Made by a program: the position numbers and the translations under genes. The notes beneath the pieces are model-generated. The model saw only the letters and a program-made list of their open reading frames with translations. It did not search any database and had not been told where the DNA came from. Positions 26,133 to 32,792 of a stretch of 32,792 nucleotides of DNA are shown in pieces (position 1 is the first letter of the stretch; each line of letters starts with the position of its first letter). The DNA is from Crocinitomix sp. (lineage in GTDB: Bacteria > Bacteroidota > Bacteroidia > Flavobacteriales_D > Crocinitomicaceae), in NCBI GenBank assembly GCA_015662905.1, contig DQTE01000130.1, positions 1 to 32,792 of the forward strand, written 5' to 3'.

Positions 26133-26154
26133 GTGATTCAAGATAAATAATCCT

Positions 26155-27429
26155 TTAAATATACTTATCTTTCCATAAATTTTTGATTGTTTTTTCTATG
26201 TCTTTTTCTCTGTTTGAGCTACCCGAAAAATAAAAATTTGTTCCACTAAGTTCTTTAGGCAAAAATTCTTGAGTCTCAAAGTTGTTAACCCCATTATGAG
26301 AGTATTTGTATCCTTTACCATATCCCATGTCTTTCATCAATTTTGTAGGTGCATTTCTAAGGGAGATTGGAACAGCTAAGCTCCCCGTTTCTTTAACTTT
26401 TTCTTGTGCCAAGTTTATAGCCATATAAGCAGCATTACCTTTAGGTGATGTAGCTAAATAAATGACACATTGTGATAAAATAATCCTACTTTCAGGAAAT
26501 CCAATAATAGATACAGCATCAAAACAAGTTTTAGCCATTATCAATGCGTTAGGATTGGCAAGTCCAATGTCTTCAGCGGCTAAAATAAGTAAACGTCTGG
26601 CTATAAATTTAGGGTCTTCACCTCCTTCAATCATTCTTGCAAGCCAGTAAACTCCTGCGTTAGGGTCGCTCCCTCTAATAGACTTTATAAAAGCTGATAT
26701 AATATCATAATGCTGTTCTCCATTTTTATCATAAACAGGTAAATTTTCTTGTATAATTTCTAAAACTACATCATTGGTAATTTTAATAATTGTATCATCA
26801 ATCTGTTCAATAACAAGTTCAAGAGCATTTAATAATTTTCTTGCGTCACCACCAGATATTTTAAAAAGTGCTTCAGTATCAATTAACTCAATTTGTTTTT
26901 TCTTTAATTCTATATCATTTTCAATGGCACGTTGTAATAGTTGAGTAAGCTCATCTTTGGTGTGGTGTTTTAAAGTGTATACCTGGCATCTTGACAATAA
27001 AGCGGATATGACCTCAAATGAAGGATTTTCGGTTGTGGCTCCTATTAACGTCAGCACACCTTGTTCAACAGCGCCAAGTAATGAATCTTGTTGAGACTTT
27101 GAAAAGCGGTGAATCTCATCAATAAATAATATAGCATTTTGACTACCAAATAACCCCTGACTTTTAACTTTTTGAATAATTTCTCTAATATCTTTTACGC
27201 CAGAATTTATAGCACTTAAAACATAGAAAGGTCTGCTGACTGAATTGGCGATAATTTGTGCTAAGGTTGTTTTACCTATACCTGGTGGTCCCCAAAGAAT
27301 CATTGAAGGTATGTGACCAGATTCTATGGCTTTTCGCAATCCACATTTTTTACATAAAATGTGTTGTTGACCTATATATTCGTTTAAGGTCTTAGGTCGC
27401 ATTCTTTCAGCTAAAGGAGTAAAATTCAT
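26155..27429 (-). CDS. rarA: Replication-associated recombination protein A
   Basis: 424-aa AAA+ ATPase of the RarA/MgsA/WRNIP1 family, acting at stalled replication forks. It starts with the family sequence PLAERMRPKTLNEYIGQ. Walker A GPPGIGKTT is at about 47-55, Walker B LFIDEIHRF at 101-109, sensor-1 ATTENPSFE at 131-139, and the likely arginine finger in LLSRCQV (about 147). The C-terminal tetramerisation region includes SIRGSDPNAGVYWLARM and KLMKDMGYGKGYKYSH. Length fits the family (E. coli 447 aa). It follows obg by 19 bp and is probably cotranscribed with hpt-adk and obg. All catalytic motifs are intact. Confidence 0.95.
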   Translation of the reverse strand: MNFTPLAERMRPKTLNEYIGQQHILCKKCGLRKAIESGHIPSMILWGPPGIGKTTLAQIIANSVSRPFYVLSAINSGVKDIREIIQKVKSQGLFGSQNAILFIDEIHRFSKSQQDSLLGAVEQGVLTLIGATTENPSFEVISALLSRCQVYTLKHHTKDELTQLLQRAIENDIELKKKQIELIDTEALFKISGGDARKLLNALELVIEQIDDTIIKITNDVVLEIIQENLPVYDKNGEQHYDIISAFIKSIRGSDPNAGVYWLARMIEGGEDPKFIARRLLILAAEDIGLANPNALIMAKTCFDAVSIIGFPESRIILSQCVIYLATSPKGNAAYMAINLAQEKVKETGSLAVPISLRNAPTKLMKDMGYGKGYKYSHNGVNNFETQEFLPKELSGTNFYFSGSSNREKDIEKTIKNLWKDKYI

Positions 27430-27448
27430 AAAAAAGTATTATACCTTA

Positions 27449-28435
27449 TTAAATGTGTAATTTTTTCCAAATTAAATCTTTTAACTCTGTTAAACCTTTT
27501 TGAGCGACAGAAGAGATAAAAATGGTATCTACTTCTTTAGGCAGATTTTCCGATAAAAGAGACTTTAGTTCATCATCAAGCATATCGGATTTTGATACAG
27601 CTAAAATTCTATCTTTATCCAATAAGTCGGGGTTATACTTGACCAACTCATTTACCAATATATTATATTCTTTTTTTATGTCGTCAGCATCAGCAGGAAT
27701 CATAAAAAGCAGTAATGAATTTCGTTCTATATGTCTTAAAAATCGTAACCCTAACCCTTTACCCTCAGATGCGCCTTCAATAATTCCTGGTATATCAGCC
27801 ATAACAAAAGATTTATAATCTCTATAAGCAACAATACCCAAATTAGGTTTTAGAGTCGTAAAAGGATAGTCGGCAATTTCGGGTTTAGCAGCAGATAAAA
27901 CAGAAAGCAAAGTAGATTTACCAGCATTTGGAAAACCAACCAAACCAACATCTGCTAAAATTTTTAATTCTAAAATAACCCATCCTTCTTCCTCTGGAAT
28001 ACCAGGTTGAGCGTATCTTGGAGTTTGATTAACAGAGTTTTTGAAATGAACATTTCCTTTTCCTCCTTTTCCACCTCTCATTAAAATTTGTTCTTCTCCG
28101 TCTTCGGTAATTTCAAATAGTACTTCTCCAGTTTCAGCATCTTTAGCTATTGTACCTAATGGCACTTCAATATATACATCCTTTCCGTCTGCCCCATGAC
28201 ATAACATTTTACCACCGTGCTCACCGTGTTCGGCTTTAATGTGCTTTTTATACTTTAACGGAAGCAATGTCCACATTTGTGCGTTACCTTTTACAATAAT
28301 ATGCCCACCTCTTCCACCATCTCCACCGGCAGGACCACCAAAAGCAACATACTTTTCTCTACGCATATATCTAGAGCCCGCTCCGCCTTTGCCAGAACGA
28401 CAATGAATTTTTACGTAATCTATAAAGTTGCTCAT
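27449..28435 (-). CDS. obgE: Obg/CgtA GTPase
   Basis: 328-aa GTPase involved in large ribosomal subunit assembly and stress response. The glycine-rich Obg domain (1-158) shows [14 protein letters not shown] and [13 protein letters not shown]. The G domain follows: G1 GFPNAGKST (167-175), TT at 193-194, G3 DIPGI (214-218), G4 SKSD (281-284) and G5 region SSVAQKG near 310. There is no C-terminal OCT extension, as is usual in this phylum. It lies between hpt-adk (46 bp upstream) and rarA (19 bp downstream), same strand. The association of adk-hpt with obg fits a conserved flavobacterial order. No defect seen. Confidence 0.96.
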   Translation of the reverse strand: MSNFIDYVKIHCRSGKGGAGSRYMRREKYVAFGGPAGGDGGRGGHIIVKGNAQMWTLLPLKYKKHIKAEHGEHGGKMLCHGADGKDVYIEVPLGTIAKDAETGEVLFEITEDGEEQILMRGGKGGKGNVHFKNSVNQTPRYAQPGIPEEEGWVILELKILADVGLVGFPNAGKSTLLSVLSAAKPEIADYPFTTLKPNLGIVAYRDYKSFVMADIPGIIEGASEGKGLGLRFLRHIERNSLLLFMIPADADDIKKEYNILVNELVKYNPDLLDKDRILAVSKSDMLDDELKSLLSENLPKEVDTIFISSVAQKGLTELKDLIWKKLHI

Positions 28436-28481
28436 TTTTGGTGTTGTTTTATGGGTGCTTTATAACACCAATTTATAAAAA

Positions 28482-29606
28482 TTATGATTTAAAAGTGTCT
28501 ATTGCATCAAATAATCGTTGGGTAATGTCGTCAATAGAACCAACGCCATCTATTTTAATAAATTTATTCTGTTTATTATAATAATCTGCTACTACTGCAG
28601 TTTGGTCATTATAAACTTTAATTCTATTTCTGATTACCTCTTCGTTAGCATCATCTGCTCTACCAGAATCTTTACCTCTTAACAATAGTCTATTTACTAA
28701 TTCATCTTCATTAACGTCTAAAGCTAACATTAGTTTTACACTAGTGTTTCTTTTAGATAAAAAAGATTCTAAAGCATCTGCTTGTACTTCTGTTCTTGGA
28801 AATCCATCAAAAATAAATCCTTCAGCTTCAGGATGTTTTTCTACTTCACTTTCAAGCATTTTAATTGTAACTTCATCAGGAACTAATTGACCGTTATCTA
28901 TATAGCCTTTAGCTAATTTGCCTAATTCCGTTTCATTTTTTATGTTATATCTAAACACATCACCAGTTGAAAGATGGTATAAATTATATCTATCTACAAG
29001 TCTTGCCGCCTGTGTTCCTTTTCCTGCGCCCGGAGGACCAAATAAAACAATGTTTAACATTACTGTATCTTTTAGTTTATATATTTCTTTTAAGTTACGA
29101 CCTAGTTCATCATAGTCAAGCCCGTACCCAACAACAAAAGTATTGGGAATTTCTAAACCTACATAATTAATAGAGTATTTTTTATTAAAAACGGTAGGTT
29201 TTAGTAGCAAAGTAGCTATTTTAATTGATTTTACATTCAAATCGTTCAATATTGGTAATACTTTTTCTAATGTATTGCCAGTATCAATAATGTCTTCAAC
29301 AATAACAATGTCTCTGTTCTTAATATCGTGATTAAAACCTATCAATTGATTGATGTTACCTGTTGAGCTCGTTCCTTCGTAAGATGAGAATTTGACAAAA
29401 CTTATTTCTAAATTAAAAGATAGCTCTTTCATTAAATCAGAGGTGAACATAAAAGAACCGTTTAGAATGGCAATGAACAAAGGCGGTTGCTTATCGGTTC
29501 GATTTTGAAAATCAGTTGAAATTTCTTGCGCTACTTTTTTAACAGCCTTTTTAATTTCTAGTGAGTTAATATAAGGAACAAAAGTTTTGTTGTGTAATTT
29601 AATCAT
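28482..29606 (-). CDS. Fused hypoxanthine phosphoribosyltransferase - adenylate kinase
   Basis: 374-aa continuous reading frame joining two purine enzymes. Residues 1-about 178 are hypoxanthine phosphoribosyltransferase: AILNGSFMF (46-54), SSYEGTSS (74-81), and the PRPP-binding loop VIVEDIIDTGNT (101-112). Residues about 183-374 are adenylate kinase: P-loop GPPGAGKGT (190-198), STGDVFR (213-219), DGFPRT (267-272) and a short LID, LLLRGKDSGR (307-316), without zinc ligands. Each half has normal length (E. coli Hpt 178 aa). The junction KLKDTVMLNIVLFG keeps the adk Met at 183 (ATG at 29060), so a free Adk from an internal start is possible. I recall similar fusions in flavobacteria but cannot verify. 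It is followed by obg after 46 bp. Confidence 0.93.
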   Translation of the reverse strand: MIKLHNKTFVPYINSLEIKKAVKKVAQEISTDFQNRTDKQPPLFIAILNGSFMFTSDLMKELSFNLEISFVKFSSYEGTSSTGNINQLIGFNHDIKNRDIVIVEDIIDTGNTLEKVLPILNDLNVKSIKIATLLLKPTVFNKKYSINYVGLEIPNTFVVGYGLDYDELGRNLKEIYKLKDTVMLNIVLFGPPGAGKGTQAARLVDRYNLYHLSTGDVFRYNIKNETELGKLAKGYIDNGQLVPDEVTIKMLESEVEKHPEAEGFIFDGFPRTEVQADALESFLSKRNTSVKLMLALDVNEDELVNRLLLRGKDSGRADDANEEVIRNRIKVYNDQTAVVADYYNKQNKFIKIDGVGSIDDITQRLFDAIDTFKS

Positions 29607-29611
29607 TTTGG

Positions 29612-29619
29612 CAAAAATA
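29612..29619 (-). promoter_or_regulatory. Candidate -7 element for hpt-adk
   Basis: On the minus strand TATTTTTG fits TAnnTTTG exactly and ends only 6 bp before the fusion gene's ATG. If real, it implies a leaderless or nearly leaderless mRNA. No -33 TTG is present at 17-23 bp. This remains a tentative call. Confidence 0.35.
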
Positions 29620-29695
29620 CAGCATTTACTTGGTAATGTAGTGAGTTTTATTATAGAGTAATAAACATTTTAGTTAAGTTGTTGACATAAAATGG

Positions 29696-30838
29696 TTATA
29701 CATTTTTTTCTAAAAACTCTTCTATAGGATACACATACGTATCATTTTTATATAAATAGGGCATTTTTACAGGGGCGATAATGTAACTTTCTGTTGCTTT
29801 TATATCTGATAAAGCAATCCAAAATCCCTTGGTTACATTAGGTGTTGTAGAGGTTTTAATTTCTATAGCGATAACTTTAGTCCCTTTTGTTAGTACCAAG
29901 TCAATTTCATTGCCATTTGAAGAACGGTAATAATAATGATTCCAATCTCTGTATTTAAAAATGATGTTTTCAATAACTGTTACTTCCCAAGATGAACCGT
30001 AAATTGGATGAGTAAATAGTTCGTCAAATGTTTCAATTTTTAATAACGTATGTAGTACACCTGTGTCCCTAAAATATATTTTTGGCGATTTAATTAATCT
30101 TTTTTTTATGTTTAAATGATAAGGCTCTAATAACCTAATCATAAAAGTATTTTGAAGAATATCTATATAGTGCTTTACAGTGGTATGACTAACCCCCATT
30201 GAATTTCCTAATTGTGAATAATTTAAAATTTGTCCGTTGAAATGAGCCAACATCATCCATAACCTGCGAATGTTATTGGGAGCTATTTCAAACCCAAAGG
30301 TTCTTAAATCTCTCTCTAAAAAGGTTTTGATATAATTTTTTAACCAAACAAATGCATTTTTGTTAGTTTTAGCCAAAATACTTAAAGGCATACCGCCTAT
30401 AAGTCGATACCGTTGCATAGATATTCTATCCTTAATCTCTTGCCATAAAAAAGGAGTTAGTTCGTAATAATAAATTCTACCAGCCAAACTTTCCGAGCTT
30501 TGTTGGGTTAAAGTTGGAGATGAACTTCCTGAAATTATAAACTTTGTATCAGGATTGTTATCTATAAAAGGTCGTAACTCTGTAAATAAACTTGGCATTA
30601 TTTGTATTTCATCTATGCAAATGATTTTACCTTTGTTTAGTTTTAAAAAACTTTCGGTTTCTTTTATAACAGCTCTATCGGAACTTAATTCCATATCTAA
30701 AAAAACAACTTTTTTTTTGTCGGAAATTAATTGTTTTGCCAATGTTGATTTTCCTACCTGACGTGCACCAACAATTGCTATTACAGGAATATTATCCTGT
30801 TGCTCTTCTATGTCCTTTTGTATTAATCTTTTGAACAT
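29696..30838 (-). CDS. AAA_14/DUF4143 ATP-binding protein
   Basis: 380-aa P-loop ATPase of the widespread AAA_14-DUF4143 type. Walker A GARQVGKST (24-32), Walker B IICIDEIQ (72-79), sensor IISGSSSP (101-108) and ESLAGR (116-121) are intact. A winged-helix-like segment (about 205-235, LGNSMGVSHTTVKHY) should bind DNA. The DUF4143 C-terminus ends with a restriction-endonuclease-like signature: Glu311/Asp313 in GNEIDLVL and Glu326-x-Lys328 in IAIEIKTS. The family is often scattered, strain-variable and of unknown function, with links proposed to mobile elements or defence; nothing here proves either. It is a single-gene unit behind a consensus promoter and four palindromic repeats (30876-31080). 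ATG at 30838 fits the family start. Confidence 0.9.
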   Translation of the reverse strand: MFKRLIQKDIEEQQDNIPVIAIVGARQVGKSTLAKQLISDKKKVVFLDMELSSDRAVIKETESFLKLNKGKIICIDEIQIMPSLFTELRPFIDNNPDTKFIISGSSSPTLTQQSSESLAGRIYYYELTPFLWQEIKDRISMQRYRLIGGMPLSILAKTNKNAFVWLKNYIKTFLERDLRTFGFEIAPNNIRRLWMMLAHFNGQILNYSQLGNSMGVSHTTVKHYIDILQNTFMIRLLEPYHLNIKKRLIKSPKIYFRDTGVLHTLLKIETFDELFTHPIYGSSWEVTVIENIIFKYRDWNHYYYRSSNGNEIDLVLTKGTKVIAIEIKTSTTPNVTKGFWIALSDIKATESYIIAPVKMPYLYKNDTYVYPIEEFLEKNV

Positions 30839-30858
30839 TGCTTTATAATTTTTAAATA

Positions 30859-30890
30859 CAAATGTATTAATTATCTATGTATTTTGCAAA
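30859..30890 (-). promoter_or_regulatory. Consensus Bacteroidota promoter of the AAA/DUF4143 gene, overlapped by the first repeat
   Basis: On the minus strand TTTG (30890-30887), a 20-bp spacer and TACATTTG (30866-30859) match the TTTG/TAnnTTTG promoter of this phylum, ending 20 bp before the ATG. The -33 element lies inside the 5' arm of the first palindromic repeat, so a protein bound there should affect transcription. Confidence 0.6.
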
Positions 30891-31080
30891 TTAAACTTTC
30901 AATTTGCATACATAATCCTATTAATTTAACTATGTATTTTGCAAGTCATACTTTTACTTTACATATATAATTGCAATAATTAACTATGTATTTTACAAAT
31001 TAAGTTTTCAATTTACATATACAATTGAAATGATTAACTATGTATTTTGCAAATTAAACTTTCAATTTACATACTTATTA
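30876..31080. repeat. Array of four palindromic repeats, 54-55 bp period
   Basis: Four units start with TATGTATTTT at 30876, 30931, 30985 and 31039. Each has a left arm like TATGTATTTTGCAAATT, an 8-nt centre (AAACTTTC in units 1 and 4) and a right arm like AATTTGCATACAT, forming an imperfect palindrome of about 38 bp. Linkers of about 17 bp mostly end in ATTAAC. Units 1 and 4 are nearly identical and unit 2 is the most divergent. Together with the flanks this explains most of the 402-bp gene-free gap 30839-31240. It is not a CRISPR: linkers are too short and similar. Possible roles are operator, attachment or structured RNA. Confidence 0.85.
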
Positions 31081-31240
31081 AGGTGATAATTTTTTATGTT
31101 TTGTATTAATTTTACCACATCAAACTTGAAAAAACAGCAATTTTGGCAGTAAAAAAGCAAAGAATAAGACAGATTTTCCGGTATTTTACTTTGGTGCTAT
31201 AATTGACGACTTGGAAACGGACGGTAAAACCAAAAATAAA

Positions 31241-32792
31241 ATGGATATAGAAAAGTTAACACATAAAACTAAAGAAGTTTTAAATAAAGCACAAGCCATT
31301 GTAGAAAGAAATGGTCAGCAAGCTATTGAGCCTGCTCACATACTTAAAGCAATGCTTGAAAACGACCAAACAGTTTTTCCTTTTTTGTTTAGTAAATTAA
31401 ACGTTAACTTAAATCATTTTAAAACAGTTGTAGACAAAGTGGTGGAAAGTCTTCCTAAAGTGTCGGGAGGACAAGTTTACTTATCAAACAAATCAAATCA
31501 ATTATTAAATGATGCGTTTAAGTTATTAAAGGAGTTTGGAGATGAGTTTGTGTCCCTAGAGCTACTGTTTTATGCAATGACCGACTTAAATGATTCGGTG
31601 GGTAGTTTGTTAAAGGATAGTAAAATAACTAAAAAAATATTAAAAGAAGCTATTATGGATTTAAGAAATGGAAATAATGTAAATTCTGTAAGTGCAGAAG
31701 ATACTTACCAAAGTTTGTCTAAATATGCCATTAACTTGAATACGCGAGCAGAAAGTGGTAAATTAGACCCAATTATTGGTAGAGATGATGAAATTAGACG
31801 TGTTTTACAAATTTTAACACGTAGAACAAAAAACAACCCTATTTTAATAGGAGAACCAGGAGTGGGTAAAACTGCTATTGCCGAAGGAATCGCCCACCGA
31901 ATTGTGGATGGTGATGTGCCTGAAAATTTAAAGAGCAAAGTAGTGTACTCATTAGATATGGGAGCTTTGATTGCAGGCGCAAAATATAAAGGAGAATTTG
32001 AAGAGCGATTAAAGGCTGTTGTAAAAGAGGTTATTGATTCGGAGGGAGAAATCATTTTATTTATTGATGAAATTCATACCCTTGTGGGGGCAGGAGGTGG
32101 TGATGGCGCAATGGATGCCGCTAATATTTTAAAACCTGCATTAGCAAGAGGAGAATTAAGAGCTGTAGGAGCAACTACATTAGATGAATATCAAAAATAT
32201 TTTGAAAAAGACAAAGCTTTAATTAGACGTTTTCAAACTGTGATGATTGATGAACCTGATACGGAAGATGCTATTTCAATTTTAAGAGGTATAAAAGAAA
32301 AGTATGAAACTTATCACAAAGTATTAATTAAAGATGAGGCTATTATTGCAGCAGTTGAGTTGTCACAACGTTACATAACCGAAAGACATTTACCAGACAA
32401 AGCCATAGATTTAATTGATGAAGCAGCTTCTAAGCTACGTATGGAAATCAACTCTAAACCTGAAGAGTTAGATGAGATTGAACGTAAAATAATGCAGTTA
32501 GAAATTGAGAAGGAAGCCATTAAAAGAGAAAAAGATAAAAAGAAATTAGCTAAAATTGAAGAAGATTTAGCTAACCTTAACGAAAAGAAAAATGAGCTAT
32601 TTTCTAAATGGAAAACAGAAAAAGATAAGGTAGAAGCGATTCAACGTGCCAAAGAGGAGATAGAAAACCTTAAAATGGAAGCAGACATTGCAGAGAGAGA
32701 AGGAAATTACGAAAAAGTAGCTCAAATTAGATATGGTCGAATTAAAGAACTTGAAAACCAGCTTGACGCTTTAAGAGTTGAATTGCAAGAGA
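31241..32792 (+). CDS. clpB: ATP-dependent disaggregase ClpB, 5' part (cut by window end)
   Basis: The first 517 codons of a Hsp104/ClpB chaperone that, with DnaK, resolubilises aggregated proteins. The N domain (about 1-145) starts [18 protein letters not shown]. The first AAA+ module follows: [16 protein letters not shown], Walker A GEPGVGKT (about 204-211), pore loop [12 protein letters not shown], Walker [10 protein letters not shown] (about 271-279) and arginine region LIRRFQ. From about 400 the coiled-coil middle domain begins ([14 protein letters not shown]) and continues to the edge, which distinguishes ClpB from ClpA/ClpC. The second AAA+ module lies beyond the window. ATG at 31241 is the family start although the frame is open further upstream to 31130. 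Divergent from the AAA/DUF4143 gene. No clear heat-shock element was identified. Confidence 0.95.
   Translation, partial: MDIEKLTHKTKEVLNKAQAIVERNGQQAIEPAHILKAMLENDQTVFPFLFSKLNVNLNHFKTVVDKVVESLPKVSGGQVYLSNKSNQLLNDAFKLLKEFGDEFVSLELLFYAMTDLNDSVGSLLKDSKITKKILKEAIMDLRNGNNVNSVSAEDTYQSLSKYAINLNTRAESGKLDPIIGRDDEIRRVLQILTRRTKNNPILIGEPGVGKTAIAEGIAHRIVDGDVPENLKSKVVYSLDMGALIAGAKYKGEFEERLKAVVKEVIDSEGEIILFIDEIHTLVGAGGGDGAMDAANILKPALARGELRAVGATTLDEYQKYFEKDKALIRRFQTVMIDEPDTEDAISILRGIKEKYETYHKVLIKDEAIIAAVELSQRYITERHLPDKAIDLIDEAASKLRMEINSKPEELDEIERKIMQLEIEKEAIKREKDKKKLAKIEEDLANLNEKKNELFSKWKTEKDKVEAIQRAKEEIENLKMEADIAEREGNYEKVAQIRYGRIKELENQLDALRVELQE

Noticed and set aside
28482-29606. HPRT-Adk fusion as a frameshift artefact
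   Set aside because: Both halves are in the same frame with no stop, both have complete motifs and normal lengths, and the genes are known neighbours, so a true fusion is simpler.
30876-31080. CRISPR array
   Set aside because: The repeats are regular and palindromic, but linkers are only about 17 bp, resemble one another and are very AT-rich; no cas gene is in the window.
31124-31150. Sigma-32-like heat-shock promoter (CTTGAA) for clpB
   Set aside because: Only the first half-site is present, with no CCCCAT-like second element, and this phylum does not usually use that consensus.

Overview
The window looks like chromosomal DNA from a Bacteroidota member, most likely Flavobacteriales or a close relative. 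It is strongly AT-rich and contains a PorP/SprF protein, PorE-like OmpA proteins, a DUF177-rpmF-fabH-accB-accC block, a zinc-motif-poor L32, and promoter elements of the Bacteroidota type (TAnnTTTG near -7, sometimes TTG near -33). Most genes are housekeeping or envelope genes. Only the region around 29.7-31.2 kb looks accessory.

Layout. 1-1.2 kb: a PorP/SprF-like outer-membrane protein (minus). 1.2-5.1 kb: a minus-strand block, DUF177/YceD, L32 (rpmF), a terminator, then fabH, accB and accC (fatty-acid initiation and the biotin half of acetyl-CoA carboxylase). 5.2-9.3 kb: an M28 peptidase resembling carboxypeptidase Q, an orphan TolC-like protein and an M42 aminopeptidase, all minus. 9.3-19.3 kb (plus): two consecutive copies of a two-gene module (a secreted TPR protein followed by a TPR/PD40/regulatory-domain/OmpA protein of the PorE type), then a secreted GH3 NagZ-like hydrolase and a membrane-anchored PpiD/SurA-like foldase. 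19.4-21.3 kb (minus): radC overlapping a polysaccharide-deacetylase-like gene by one base. 21.5-26.0 kb (plus): a lipoprotein, a small secreted protein and a 1036-aa ABCG-type transporter with a TerB-like N-terminus. 26.0 kb: tRNA-His. 26.1-29.6 kb (minus): a gene encoding fused hypoxanthine phosphoribosyltransferase and adenylate kinase, then obg and rarA. 29.7-30.8 kb: an AAA/DUF4143 ATPase whose promoter region carries an array of four palindromic repeats with a 54-55 bp period. 31.2 kb to the end: clpB, cut by the window edge.

The genes fall into themes: envelope assembly and possible type IX secretion/gliding accessories (PorP/SprF, the PorE-like pairs, PpiD, TolC), lipid synthesis, nucleotide metabolism and ribosome-associated GTPase work (hpt-adk, obg), and DNA repair/recombination (radC, rarA). 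The items most worth a second look are the palindromic array overlapping the AAA/DUF4143 promoter, the HPRT-Adk fusion, the duplicated TPR/PorE-like modules, and the TerB-ABCG transporter with its two exported partners. I found no CRISPR array, integrase, transposase or rRNA gene.
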